Source: Epiperipatus broadwayi (taxonomy: Eukaryota; Onychophora; Udeonychophora; Euonychophora; Peripatidae). Taken from it: 64,000 bases of DNA. The notes under the pieces are model-generated. The model was not told the origin of the DNA, made no database searches, and was given only the letters and a program-made list of their open reading frames with translations. The translations under genes and the position numbers were made by a program. This document shows, in pieces, positions 23,760 through 36,857 of this stretch (within the stretch, counting starts at the first letter, position 1; each line of letters begins with the position of its first letter). The stretch spans positions 10,950,579 through 11,014,578 of the forward strand of contig JAQFVV010000013.1 of assembly GCA_028023455.1 (NCBI GenBank), written 5' to 3'.

Positions 23760-24262
23760 ACATTTTGATTATGATGCTGGGTAATACCATAGGGATCTTC
23801 ATATAAGTCTAAAAACTTTTTATAAACATGCTTCTCTAACAGTATATGTTGACTTTGTGACTATCTTTCTCTTTTTCATCTTTTTGAGTCATATTAGTAT
23901 AGGCTTTCTCTAATCTCCTATGTAATTATGGCTTTATATATAATGGATAATTTTGTCTTTAATAATATTGTTATATGCTTCACATCATGCAACTAGATGA
24001 GAATAAATCCTGTGGATTTATTCTGGCTCAAATTTATGTATACTGATCACTTGTTTCACTTAATCAACTCATTTCCTGTGATCAAAATCCTGAATAATTG
24101 GCCCAGTTTCTTCATGACATATTATATGGGGATTTGTCTAGGAATTCCTGATTGATGTAAAAATATATTGAAGTTACATCTGAGATATTTAATAATTCCA
24201 CTCAGCTAAGGTAAAAGATGTACCATGGTCTGTTAATATGATTTTGGGTTTCCCTTTAATGA
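23760..24262 (-). pseudogene. retrotransposon integrase remnant
   Basis: On the minus strand, 24257 to 24190 reads KGKPKIILTDHGTSFTLA, a clear match to the integrase core around its second catalytic Asp ('G.P..I.TD.G..F'). Further on, SPYNMS and then RNWANYS resembles 'SPYHPQ.NG..E', with stops in between. Near 23805, YEDPYGITQHHNQN resembles the 'GPY.I' segment of the integrase C-terminal domain. The order and spacing match Gypsy-type elements. Many stops show it is dead. Confidence 0.6.
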
Positions 24263-26870
24263 GAAATTGTTGCTGCTTTTATGCCAAATTTTTCAAATAG
24301 TTTCTATATAAATGATATTACTAAATAGTTTGTCTACAATGCTTTGGTTTTAAGCTCTAAATTTTTTTAAAATGACAAATTATAGCTCATCGAGTTTTCA
24401 AATTAATATTAAAGAAACATTGTAAAAGAAAAGCTAGTAATTCTGCTTTATTAAAGCTTTTCTTCATTCTATCAATCTTGGATTTAAAAGTCTGGTACTT
24501 AAGATTGGTAACCTGATTATGAAAGTCAATAGTAGTTTATTTAGAGATAGTTTTACATCCACCAAGATTTTATAAAAGTTATTAGGTCTTATGACTAGAT
24601 CTTGTAAAGTTTTATTTCTTCATGATCTCTCTCCATTGTCTTTAGTAGTATTATGCAGTTATTTTACGAGAATTCTGATTTCATTTAAACCTAGAATAAA
24701 TTTGTAATTCATGAGAGATTTACTCTTTAGAAAATGTTGCTTTGAGCCTGTTAAACCAAATGAAATAAGAGAGAATTGAAAAGATTCTATTCTAAATATT
24801 CATTATATTGACTACAACTCACTTTCCTTAAATTCCACTTCAGAACAGTATATTTCAACTAAAATTATGTGAATTTCAAGAGTGATTAAATAATCCAATA
24901 TCACAACTTATGGAAAATCATGAAGAACTATGTTTGTTGAAACAAAATATAAATCAGAAATTGTTTCTGTTCTGTAAATATCTGAATGGAATGTTCTTAC
25001 TTCCTCATTACGATAAAATAAGTGCATGCTATTTAAATTTATCGATTCTAAAAGTTATCAACCTGTGTGATTCTCATTTACATATCCCCTATCCCACCAT
25101 TAAAAGAACTATAATGATAATAGAAATCTCTTAGAAATATAGAAGGTCTAGTGAAATCTGGAAGAGGATAGTAATGAAAGTTTGTATTGAAATGTATGCA
25201 AATATTACATACATAAAAATAATCTATTCCAAATAGTGGCTGTAATATCATTTGAACTATTTTCAGTAGACATTGTTTGCTTTACAAGATGGTTTGAAGC
25301 TAAAATAGTTAAACCATATTTATAATGATTTCTATGAATAATTAATTATAATCCAGGAATTTTAAATAGTTATTCATAAAAGAATTATAAGTTTTTCTGA
25401 AGTACAATTACATCAATATTGTACTGACCAACTAACTAATTTGTAGAGAAGCTCCATTTTTAATTTTTTAAAGTTCTCTCAATATTAACTTAAAATAATT
25501 TTATTGTGTTTCCTAGATGAAAAAAAAAGACGATCAGCACAGATCATTTGATTGTCTGGATTATTAAAACATTGTTTAAGCTGCTAGTTTATATATTCTT
25601 TCCAATTTAGCACTACACATGCTTGGACTATAATTAATATTTAAGATATTATAATTTGCAGTTGATTTCCACTCTCATCTAAGTTATATAATGTTTAAAT
25701 ATTTAATAATAATAGACTTAATCATAAATATTTTACATTTTAAATACTGTTCTGCTTTAAAATTAGCATTTATATGTAATGGGTTTTATCAATTATAGTG
25801 GAGAATTAGTCAGTTGGCACAGCTATCAGCTGACGATAAGCAAGCTGTAAACAATTGTACTCAAAGGGTTAATTGGGTGTTTACTTTAACAAGGTAAAAT
25901 TGATAAATATTTACTTCAGATTAACAATTAAAATTATGCATGATGAACTAATATATTATTTCCAACTCCCAAATTTGTTTCTTCTATTCTGAATTATTTC
26001 TTTCACTATGATTGCCAATTTTCATACTTAGAAATTTACTAAAATCGCTTTTGTTATTGAGATTACCCCTGCATTGTTCAATACAGTAAACAGAGTTGCA
26101 GCTTCTAAAGCCCTGATCCTTTGATCAATGGCTCAATTCTGTCACTGTCATTTTCGGTATTCGAACTTTATGTGAACTCTTGCACAATAAACTATTCAAT
26201 TATTATGTATTAACAATCTTCAAAGCAGTTAATTTATGTATTATTTTTAACTTAATGTTGGTATTATGTGACAATGATACTTTGGAAAAGTGATTAATAA
26301 AATAAAAGGTAAAAACAATAATCATATTCCATGTCAAGATGAAATAAAATGTAGCATTTAAAAATAATATGTATATATAAATGCTATGTACTATGCAAGG
26401 AAAATAGTAATATATTTTAAACAATGAAGGGAAATTTTAAAGAATTATTAATCGAAAAATAAAAGGAATATTGAAGGAGAGAAGCTATTATGAGATCTAT
26501 TATTGCTTTTTTTTTAAATTTATGAATATGATATATTAAATACATTGAAAGCATACTAGGTAGTAATAAAGTTGAAATTTTTTTTTAAAAAAACTATTTT
26601 TTCTGTGAATATATTCATTAGATACCAGATATTATGTTGGCTCAAAAAAGAAGAAAATTAATAACAGATGAATAACTAATATATTGTAAGTGAACTATTG
26701 TTTAAAATAGTATATGTATCACTTATAAGTTTTCATTAAAGACAGACATTTAGTGATGAATAATTCAGAGTATGGGATTTTTTAAGCTAAATCAAAAAAG
26801 GGAGAAGGGGAGTAGAGTGTATCTGACTATTGTGGAACTATTCATGAATCTATATTATATTTTTAATATA

Positions 26871-27128
26871 TTAAATGATTAACAATTTGTTCTTGCATAA
26901 TTGTGAGCAGAAAAGAGTAATAAGCTGAATATAGAAAGAATTGGGGAGTCATTCTTTCTATAAAGTATTTGCTTTGTTATGTAGTATGATTTCTTAGTGG
27001 TATAATTTTTAAAAAATATAGTTTGAAGGGTGTAATGAAAATTTTATAAACAGTAAATAACAATTGAAATTAATTAGTTAATGCTGTACCGCACACTCTT
27101 ACTTGAATAATCTTCTAATATTGTAAGA
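26871..27128. repeat. 260-bp dispersed direct repeat, copy 1
   Basis: It begins TTAAATGATTAACAATTTG and ends CTTCTAATATTGTAAG, and is closely matched by 29852-30114 in the same orientation. Right after it, 27129-27200 repeats an inner piece (GGGGAGTCATTCTTTCTATA). It is non-coding. It could be an LTR or MITE of unknown family. Confidence 0.85.
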
Positions 27129-27481
27129 GTTGGGGAGTCATTCTTTCTATACAGTATTCACTTTGTTCTATAGTATGTAATATGATTTATTAGTGGTAAC
27201 ACTATAGGAAAATACAGGATCATACTTGGGGTGACAGTCATCAGTAAATGAACATCAACTGCTCTAAATTGGTTAGCCATTTGTAACTCTACAAAAAATT
27301 GGGGTTTAAATCATGAGAGATCTGAGGAATTGTATTTTTAATCTCAAGTTAAAAAAAATGTAATCTCAAAAGAGATGAGCATAATAAATCACTCTGAGAG
27401 ATCCGCATAGCTAAATATAAGTTCATCAGCACTCCCAAAAGTAATAATCATTCATCATCATGAATGATCTACCAAAATAAA

Positions 27482-27560
27482 TCAATCAACAGTCCATCTT
27501 GTGGCTGGATAAGAACAATAAAAAAATATAAATCAACAGTCAATCTGGTGACTGGATTGG
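27482..27560. repeat. short tandem duplication
   Basis: AATCAACAGTCCATCTTGTGG..CTGGAT is followed after about 50 bp by AATCAACAGTCAATCTGGTG..CTGGAT. Nothing else is recognised here. Confidence 0.65.
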
Positions 27561-28349
27561 AAATGGGTCTTCTGTAGACCAAGCTAAGTATTGAGCCTTT
27601 GCAAGCTTGGGCAATTATTTAAACCATACTTTGGATGCACAAACTTAAGCATTAATCTATAAGAATACATAACCACAAAAATCTAAACAATAACACTGGA
27701 ATATTAAAACATGCTGATCATCATTAATGGTCTGGCCATTTAGTATCATTAATGTACTGGCCAACTATAAACTTAATTTCTAATAGAGACAGAACTAAAT
27801 AAAATGTAGTGCATGGACTTTGAAGAATATCCTCTTCACACCAATCCAGGAATCATCAGCACTATCATCTATCATCTGGATGCCCATACAGTAAATATAA
27901 ACCCCCATCCCATATAGCTGTTATGTACAAATTTCTCTCAGGAATCAAGAATTCTATAATTTATTACTGTGAGCAAGAGGGAAATAAATAAATAAATTAG
28001 CTTATTATAAATAATCTTAAGCAATTCATGGTCTTCCCCTACTTCTAACTAATTAGTTTTATTGGGATTATCAAGAGAAAAAACAAATAAACTAAATCCT
28101 AGAATATGTAAGCTCTCACATACAACACTTCATAAAACAGAAATTGGGTAGAATAAAGTAATTAAGACTAGAAAGAATATTTTTCAAAACAATTATTTAA
28201 TATCTGATTAATAATAACAAAAAACAATAATGACATGATAGTATGACATTTCAAACACCCATTTCATCAAAAAAATACATTTTTTACAAAAATTACATTA
28301 ACCAATCAATTAACTTTTATTCAGGGATTAATTTTAAATTCATTAGGTT

Positions 28350-29851
28350 CTTTCTTGAAAAAATTTTAAGAGTTTGTTAAACATGTTCAAAAAAAAATAA
28401 AAGCTATAAATGTTTGATTCTACCCAAAGGGCAAATTGAGAGAGAAAAAAACAACTTAGATTTATAGCAGATTATACTTTTTTTAAAAAAAAAAAAAAGC
28501 TATTTTACCATTTGTAGGTAAAAATTGACTGACTTTAAAAAAAAAAGTCTAATAATTTGGAATATTTTAACTTAGTGAAGTATTTGCTGTTATCAATTTT
28601 GATACAACACACACATAAAAAACTTATTATATTTATAAAACAAAAAAAATTCTATTAATAAAAAAAATGATGTGCACACATAAGTAATATCTCTAGCCAT
28701 GGTTTTGGTGTTGAACGAGTTCTTTTAGTTGCACTTTCCAGTTTTTTATGTAATTGAGCTTCTCCCTAAAGGCTTCTTAGACATGATTAAGGTATTCTTT
28801 TCTTGGTCTGTAGCAATTCCAGGTAATTGAAAAATAGCAAAATTTGTCCATTTGTTTCTTCTCTTGAATTTCCAGGTGAGACACAGGTAGGTAGAGACTC
28901 TTGGTTCAAGGCTACATTGCAGATTACTTTAGGAGGATATATATATTCCCTACATTTTTTTCCAGTGAAGATGATGCCTATCTTTTAATTGAACTTAGTA
29001 CATGGTTTTCATTGTACAAAAGATTTTTAGTGCTAAATTCATAGTATGCTAAAAGCTTGATACAAAAAAACTGTTATTTCATTCAATAGCTTGGTGTCAG
29101 CTGGATTAAGTTTGGGCTGCTCTCTCTTCAATAGCTAAGTTAGGGATAATTTTTCTATTATCTTTTTCAGCAGCAGAATTAAGATTTGACTGCTCTCCTC
29201 AACAGTTAAGCTAGCAATAATTTCCACAGACACTTGGGTATAATCATTAATTTCCATTTCCATATATATATATATATTTTAAAACAGTCTTGCCCACAAG
29301 CCAATTACAATCTGTATCTTATCATTTTCATGACAACCAATTAAATAAAATTTCATAAAAACAATTATTCAGCTGTTATCTCTTTAATCAGATTAAAAAC
29401 AAGTCAAGAACTTACATTTAACAGCATAATATTCTCAACATTTTTTTATAATTAAAAATCAAATCTTACAAAAAACAACAAAAAGATCATCTGATAATTG
29501 CATTGATTTGATTTTTTTTATTTCATTAAATAGAGAAATAGAAAGAAAAACAACTCTGATAAATTAAAATTTACAAAATATTAAAATCCTATTTTTGCTC
29601 TTCCCTTTTTTTAAAAAAAAATACTCTTAAATATATTAATGTTTAAAAATTTTCATACTATCATATGGGAATTTTACAATTATTGAGTTAAATCAAGACC
29701 CATAATAAAATATGTATTGGAAAATTAAACTTTATTTTCTCCATTAAATAAATAATGTTTTTTAATTCTTAAACCCGAGGAACATGTTACCAACTATCTA
29801 ATTATTTATTTATTTATTGTAGGGCAGCTGTGTAACCAACTCGTTGCAATA
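28350..29851. other. non-coding, possibly more decayed retroelement
   Basis: Between 28690 and 29240 the base composition is less extreme, and a CAGC-rich piece recurs (AGCTGGATTAAG..TGCTCTC at about 29098 and AGCAGAATTAAG..TGCTCTC at about 29170). I cannot read a protein. The rest is AT-rich with long A runs. Confidence 0.45.
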
Positions 29852-30114
29852 TTAAATGATTAACAATTTGTTCTTGCATAATTGTGTGCAGAAAAGAGTA
29901 ATAAGCTGAATATAGAAAGAGTTAGGGTGTCATTCTTTCTATAAAGTATTTACTTTGTTGTGTTGTATGTAGTATGATTTATTAGTGGTATAATTGCCAA
30001 ACAAAATTGGTTTGAAGATTGTAAAAAAGTTTGTTAACAGTAAATCATGACTGAAATTAATTTGTTAATGCTGCACTGCACACACTTACTTGAATACTCT
30101 TCTAATATTGTAAG
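29852..30114. repeat. 260-bp dispersed direct repeat, copy 2
   Basis: Second copy of the 26871-27128 sequence, same strand, about 3 kb away, with scattered substitutions and small indels. Confidence 0.85.
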
Positions 30115-32641
30115 ATTGTGTAAAATATATATTAAAAAAATTATAGAAACAACTTTTGTAAATTTGAAAACTAGAGTTAGTAAATGTTATATAATTTTAA
30201 TTAAGAAAGCTTGCCAACAGATAACTTAATTGAATTCAAATCAGGAATAAAAACATACTTATGACAATTGGAAATTAAAAAGAAAAGTTCTTAATATGTT
30301 GAAAAATAAGCTATTAGTCTATAAATGAAGTGAATTGGTTTTAATATAAGATTGAGCCACTAACTTAATTATTCACAAGTCATTATTCCTAGAGATTCAT
30401 TTTAATGCATTCATCTTCATTGCTATATTAAAAGCAAATGGTAAGAGAAAAATCACAAAACAGCAAAACGTTCATCCAATCATAAAAATACCAATTCAGC
30501 AGTGTGAAACAGTAATTTTCATTATATTTTTCCATCTGTTATAAACAAAAATATCTACAGATGTATCATTGTCAGTATGGATTACTGGACAAAACCATTT
30601 GTGAGCCCCAATCTGAAATGTGACTTTTGAAGGAAATGCAAACACAATTTTAATGGCATGGTCAAAAGTTTAGTGTGTGTAAAAAAATAACTGTTAAACC
30701 ATTTTCTGCATAATAAGTGAATCATGGTTTGCAAGCTGAGAAAGTGAATGAAATATATATTAAAATAGAAAGCTGATCAATTTATTATATACTGAGTTCA
30801 TAGTGAATTACAATGTCCAACAAGTTATTGTGAAAGCAATAAGAAATCAGCATCTAGAAAGATAGGACAATACAGCAGTAAATGCCATTGTAAATGCACT
30901 GAAATAATAGAAATATAAAATAATATAAAATATTAAAAATAATCGCCTCCAATATATTTTGAATTATGGAATATATATATATTATTTTATTAAATTAAAA
31001 ATCTTCACATTTTTTTAATAGTATATATTATGGTACAATGTGATTAAAATTTTTATTTTTATATATTGTTTTGGACGTATTTCTGACTATTACAACATAT
31101 TTTTATTGGAAGCAGTGATAAGATAATTAATAACTCTTAGATGTACATTCAGGATATTAATTTCATTGTAAGTGTTTAGCAGTACTTTCATTTGAAAATT
31201 AAATGTAAGCTCTGCTTATTGGATCACTCTGATGTGTGATATATGTATGTGTTATGGCATTTTTATTATTGTTTTCTTCTATTATTAATTATTAAACATT
31301 AATATCAATTATTTTGGAATCAGTATTACTCTTTATTCTTATGCCATTTTGTATTTTACCTTATACACACATATAATTGTACATTTAAAAAATGTCTTAA
31401 TCCAAACTGATTTAGAATCAGAGATTATGATTAAGAAATTGAGGGGTTATAGGGTGAAAGTAATGTGAACTCGGTCTTTTGAGATGCTAAAAGGTGATGT
31501 CATCTAGATAGTTTCTGAATTATCTGAAAACAAAATAAGTTAAGGTCGTTAAACAGCTTATTTTCAGGTTGAGTCGGAGAGTGGCTACTATTTTAATGAT
31601 GATCAGTGGATCTTAGATTTAATCATAACGGTTCAATGTGCACTATAACCATTAGCAAGTAACTCTTTGCAGATTCTGCTCATCAAGAAGAAATAATATA
31701 TTATAGGTATTTTCTTATCTGTGACATATTTTATTATCTGTGATTCTTGTCTGTTACAATACACACACACACACACACACATACAAATATTAAAATAGAG
31801 AAAGAAATGATTGAATAAATAAATAAGGAGAAAAAGTATTAAACCGGAATATAGACTTTATATATATAATGGTAGAAAAAGAATTAATTATAATGATGTA
31901 AGAAGCTTTAATATTTTATAGAGTAGCTCTATATTTCAAATGCTAAATAAATTATAATAAATGATAAACATTGATGTGCTATCGCATACAATAACCAAAT
32001 GTTTTGTCATGTGGTCACAGTGCTCTACCATCTAGCGACGTTAATTTGTCTTTGGGCAAGGAATTTGACATACATGCATACATTCCCATAACTTTCGATG
32101 ACCTTTATATAATTGGTTTATTATATATTTTTGCTTTAGTTAGTTTAGTAATTTACATATTAGTTATCAAAAACATATTCGTTCTTTAATAATGCAACAG
32201 TCGCTAATTTCCACACCTAATTAGCTAAGCATTAATTAAGCTGTGACTTATCAAACGTTTTCAACCGAAATTACTTAATTATTCTATATTAATAGAGTAA
32301 AAAAAAAATTCTAAAACTTTAATCTGTGATTAGTACTTTGTAAATTTTCTCTATGGAATGATAAAAAATATTGTGCTATTGGTGCGAAAATTTTAATTCC
32401 ATTATTTTCTAGTAATAATAATATCCCCTTTTAGTTGAAATCTGCCAGGAGAAAAAATTAAAAAAAAAAAAAGCTCTCAAATATTTATTCAGACAATTAT
32501 TTTGTTCCTAGTGTTGTTTTTTAAATTAATAAATTGATGCATTTTTTATTATTTTTCTACAATTTCCAAACAAAATTAAAAAATAAGTAAATTATAATTC
32601 TTATCTATCAGAAAGCAACTTTCACGAATCACTACAAGCCT
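30115..32641. other. gene-free AT-rich region with (CA)n
   Basis: No gene is seen. A CA microsatellite lies at 31760-31782. A small CpG-containing patch at about 32015-32110 gives a short plus-strand frame ending in hydrophobic residues, but without a start context or homology I recognise. Confidence 0.5.
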
Positions 32642-35170
32642 ACATCATCATCATCATTATTTTCAACCATTATTGATTTACTGCAGGATGAAGATGTATC
32701 CAAATTTAATCCGTTTTTTTTCTCCAACCTTTAGCTCTTTTCTCTACATCTTTATTTCATTTATCCATCTCACACACGATCTCTTTCCGGGTCTTTTACA
32801 TTCTCTTAGAATTCAGTTTGACTTCAACTCTTCCAGAAATATGTCCAGCCTAGTTCCATTTCAGTCTCTTATTTCTTACAATGATGTGAGGTTTGTTTTC
32901 TTACACATATATTCCATTTTTGATTCTTCTTGTTATTCCTAACATACATCTTTCTATACTTCATTGAGTGGTCTACACTAATTGTATTGCTTTTCTATCA
33001 AATGTCTAACTCTCATATTCCTAAGTAATTATTTATGAATTTTTTTAAATTAAAAACATTCCTTTTGATGCACATAGTCATATGTCTGGTCTTTTTGGAT
33101 CTTGTTCATCTGATCTTGCAATATTTCTTGAAGCTCTGAAGCATTATTTAAACAATAACCATATCATTTGCAAAATCTAGATCACATAAATAATCTCTAA
33201 TTTATTTTTATTACCTTAACTTTCAATTTTAATCCACAAAATATAAGTTTTGCAGATATGAAATCTTCACGACACACACCCTTTCCATTGTTAACCTTGT
33301 TATTATTAATATGTAATTAAATCATTGTTATTACATTTGTGATAAATATTCTTTAGAATATATTCTGGGTCTATAACTTGATAATACAATGTTTTAAATT
33401 TTACATTATAGAAATGCTTATAGAATCATGGTGATGTGATCCCCTGTGCTAAAACTACTTTTACATCCATATTATTATTGTTTTCTTTTTGGTTGGTTAA
33501 AATTCAAAATCTGCTATAGTTAAGTTGTAATTATTTATAGAAATTTTGAATAAAACTAAGTTGGTAATTTCTAATAGCTTATTACCATTCTTATAATCAA
33601 TATTACTAATGCATTCTTCAAATCATCTGATCTTCAATTTTGTTAACAATTTATCTATTTCTTCACTTGTTTCTTTTAATATATTGATTATAATTCCATT
33701 CCACTATTTCCTGGAGATTTTCACTTCTTCATAAATTTAATTATGTTTCACTTCTACATTTAAAATGCTGTATAATTAAGAAGATGCAGTAACTGTAAGA
33801 TATACTTTATTTTCTTGTTTTTTATTACTATATACTTCTTTATAGAATTATTCCATGCATTTAATGATATCATCTTTCTTTTTTAGTGCTTTTCTTTCTA
33901 TAGTAAAAGTTTCCTATCAATGTTCAAGATGTTGTTTTTTTTTGCTATCCTCAATTTTATTTTTTTATATTGTAATATATAAGAAATTCAAACTCAGACT
34001 TTCACATGACTCTCAACTCTGCATGCCATATCATATTGCTGACCCACCTGATTACATACATGTTGAAAAGATAAAAAATCACTAATATACATATTTCATG
34101 CTAAACCAGCAATCATCAGTTAGTCCAGATCATTATCTCCACACATATATACAATCAGTGCTTAGCTTTATATTAAGATAGCCAATCTTCATACTTTAAT
34201 GGACAGACTTCAAACTCCAACCCCCAGCTCTTCAGCTATCCATTTCATTGAAAATCTGATGATGGAATGTTCAAAGCCCACATTAGCGCTAAGGTTGTCA
34301 TCCTACCCATGTTGTATAAAACTCTTTTTATATCATTTTGCAAAACTCTAGATATTAAATTCTTCTTAATGAATCATTTCTATATATTTTGATATTCTTC
34401 CTGTTCATATATTATTATATGTCAATAAAAAATTTAATGCTAAATTGTTGCTTTTTTGTTTCAGCTATTTTTGTTGCAGTTTTTAATATTGTATCAGTTA
34501 ACTTCCTATTGGTTTCATTTAAATCTGAACCATCTTCAAAATCTGTTAATGTTTTAAAATGATTTACAAGTTCTAATTTAAATTCACTGAATGTTTCTGA
34601 AAGTTAAGAATGTCAACTGTGGTCTTTCTTAATAATTTCTGTCTCTCTAGTTAGACATTAACATGTATCTTACAACTCACTAATCAATGACTTCATCTTT
34701 TAATGAATCTATCAAGAATATTACAATCTCAAAATACATCCTTCCTATTATTCAAACACAATCCAATTCTGCTGTACTTTCATTTGGATGTTTTATATCT
34801 ATTTCTATTTAGCATTTTTCTCAAAGAAAGAATTCATAGCATACATTTTTTTTCTTTTTCTGTGAACTCCACAACCTCTCTTATTTCTACTATCATAAAT
34901 AAATTTATCCCCAGAATTTTTATCTTTCAATAATTTACCAATCCTAGCATTGAAATCTACCATAATAATTTTAAAATATTGCCTGATGTGATCAAAAGCC
35001 TTTGTACATTAATATAAAAATCTTCAACTCCTTCATCACAATGAGATCTTTTTAGGGTATAAATTTGAATGATTTGCATTAGATCTCAATTAAATTGAAA
35101 AACTAATCTTTCCATTCTGTCTGATACACTATTAATCTACATAATGTTAGTCTTTCAATTTATAATGAAT
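32642..35170 (-). pseudogene. RTE-like LINE, endonuclease + RT (copy 2)
   Basis: Read from right to left, the parts of an RTE-type non-LTR retrotransposon occur in order. The AP endonuclease runs from about 35140 (SDRMERLVFQF), through EGVEDFYINVQ (about 35020), to VDFNARIGK (34932-34963, the GDFN box with Gly lost). WKWTWKHPNESTAELD-like residues lie near 34750. The RT start KSPGNSGME is near 33710 and the catalytic segment DLDFANDMVIV at 33151-33195, with one Asp of the usual FADD changed to Asn. The C-terminal tail CVRWMNE is near 32780. The 3' end has ATG/GAT triplet repeats (32642-32660), typical of RTE tails. Many stops and shifts are present. Confidence 0.78.
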
Positions 35171-36627
35171 CACATATTCCAATAATATGTACTTTTATAG
35201 TAAAGTATATATTTACTTTTTAAATCAATAATCCTGTTATTTTCCAAATTCATGCAAATTTCCTTTGATCCATAATTGTAAACACCTAAATAAAAACATC
35301 AGCAAATGATAGCCTGAGTTCACAATCAAGGCATTCTTAGCTGTTCCATATTTGTCTACTAGCTGGCAAATTTACAGTTTCCTGGGAATAAGGGTTATAA
35401 TTTAGTTATGTCTGTAACAATGGGAAATATTTATTAAAAAAAAAATCATTCACACATTCATTATGCCTTCAAGTAAAGAACTATTAGGAGACTCAGAAGA
35501 GAGAACCATCACAACTGGAAAAAAATCCCATAATGTTTATTGATCTTAAACTCAAAGTTAAAAAACAATAAATTCATCATGTTGGCTGATGTATATTGAT
35601 AAGAACTCATTCATGTCACTTACTATATGTGGTTATGTGTATCAATTATACAAGATGAAGTGGATGACTGCGGAATTTCAAAGCTTGGGTTCAAATCCTT
35701 CTAATTACATCTAGTTTAAGCATCTTGTGTTTAAATATATAAATAATCATATAGTAATAAGAGATGCAATGACAATAACTTTTATAGAGTTGATATTAAA
35801 AAATTTTTCTGCTCAATTTCTTTAAGGCCTTAAAAAGGAAACATAAGATTTCCTTTCAGTTAACAGCAAACATCTTTTTGCCGCCAAGCCTATATTAATC
35901 TTCCATAAGTAAATCATTTTATGATTCTTTTTTTTATTTTTAACTCTTTATTTTAATGGTAATCATGATGTAGTAATTAGCATCTGCTTTGACATGGAAT
36001 TTAAATCTGAAATGAAATCTTGGAAATTTTCCCAGATAATTCAGAATGCATGGTCATCCATAACTACTAATGTAAACAATATTATTAATCACCAAATTGT
36101 TTATAGAATGGGAATTGACATGAAAATAAAGTTCAAGCCCAATCATAAAATTGAGCTGAGATCTTATGAACTTTGAACTCTAGAATCTGCCCTTCTTCCA
36201 GTACTCTGATTCATGCGAGACAATCTAATTTTTCAAAAATACTTATTTTTAATTAAAAGACAAATCCCTCAAAATAATCTGAATTGGGCAAATGAAATTT
36301 TGAAGAACATGATTGTAATTCAATTCTGGGTCTCACCCCACTAACTCACATATGAGTGTTTTGTACATGCTTTACTTTTTATTTAATATATTTATTTACT
36401 AATTATAAAAATCATATAAAAATGATATAATAGATGTTTGAATAAGTTGTGTTAAAAGGGTGCAAACAATGGATAATTACTACTTGCAATGGTAAATTAC
36501 TTGTCTTCAGTTATAATAGTTTATGGAATAGTTATCTTACTAATCTTCAGAAGATTTTATTATTTGATGTTTTTATGAATAGTAAAAAGAAAAAAAAAAG
36601 AAACATATAAGTCGTATTTACATATTG
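35171..36627. other. gene-free AT-rich spacer
   Basis: No supported feature. A tRNA B-box-like GGGTTCAAATCC at about 35689 has no A box upstream at tRNA spacing. Confidence 0.5.
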
Positions 36628-36857
36628 GACTATTTCCACCATCTAGTATTGAATATTAAATGTTTTCAAAAATTTAACTTGATTTAAATTTTCAAAATAC
36701 ATTCAACTATTAGTAATAATACACAGATTAATATATGCACATAGTAATCTGTGAGCTATTACTAACAGTTGAATGTACTTTGAAAATGTAAATAAAGTTA
36801 AATTTTTCTAACTAAAAACAAAAAAAAATACTCAATACTAAATGATGGAAATAGTTC
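36628..36857. mobile_element. foldback / palindromic MITE (~230 bp)
   Basis: The arms are about 105-110 bp each, around a short centre near 36745. Matching blocks include ACTATTTCCA.CAT.TAGTATTGA at the ends, ACATTCAACT.TTAGTAATA nearer the middle, and CACAGATTA at the loop. The left arm has ATTAAATGTTTTC where the right has a T-rich run. Non-coding. Target-site duplication unclear. Confidence 0.7.

Larger units (their letters stand above)
21840..28340 (-). mobile_element. decayed LTR retrotransposon (tentative extent)
   Basis: Two diverged direct repeats, at about 21840-22640 and 27740-28340, share short blocks in the same order: GGCCAT..GGTACTA.. / GGCCATTTAGTATCA.., CTATAAAC, and later CATTAAC and TCAATTAACTTT. 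Between them, minus-strand integrase remnants lie at the end expected for an element whose 5' side is to the right. The extent is inferred, I could not find an RT YxDD box, and the LTR ends are not defined. Confidence 0.3.

Noticed and set aside
35640-35720. tRNA-like B box GGGTTCAAATCC
   Set aside because: No A box or clover-leaf at the right distance upstream.
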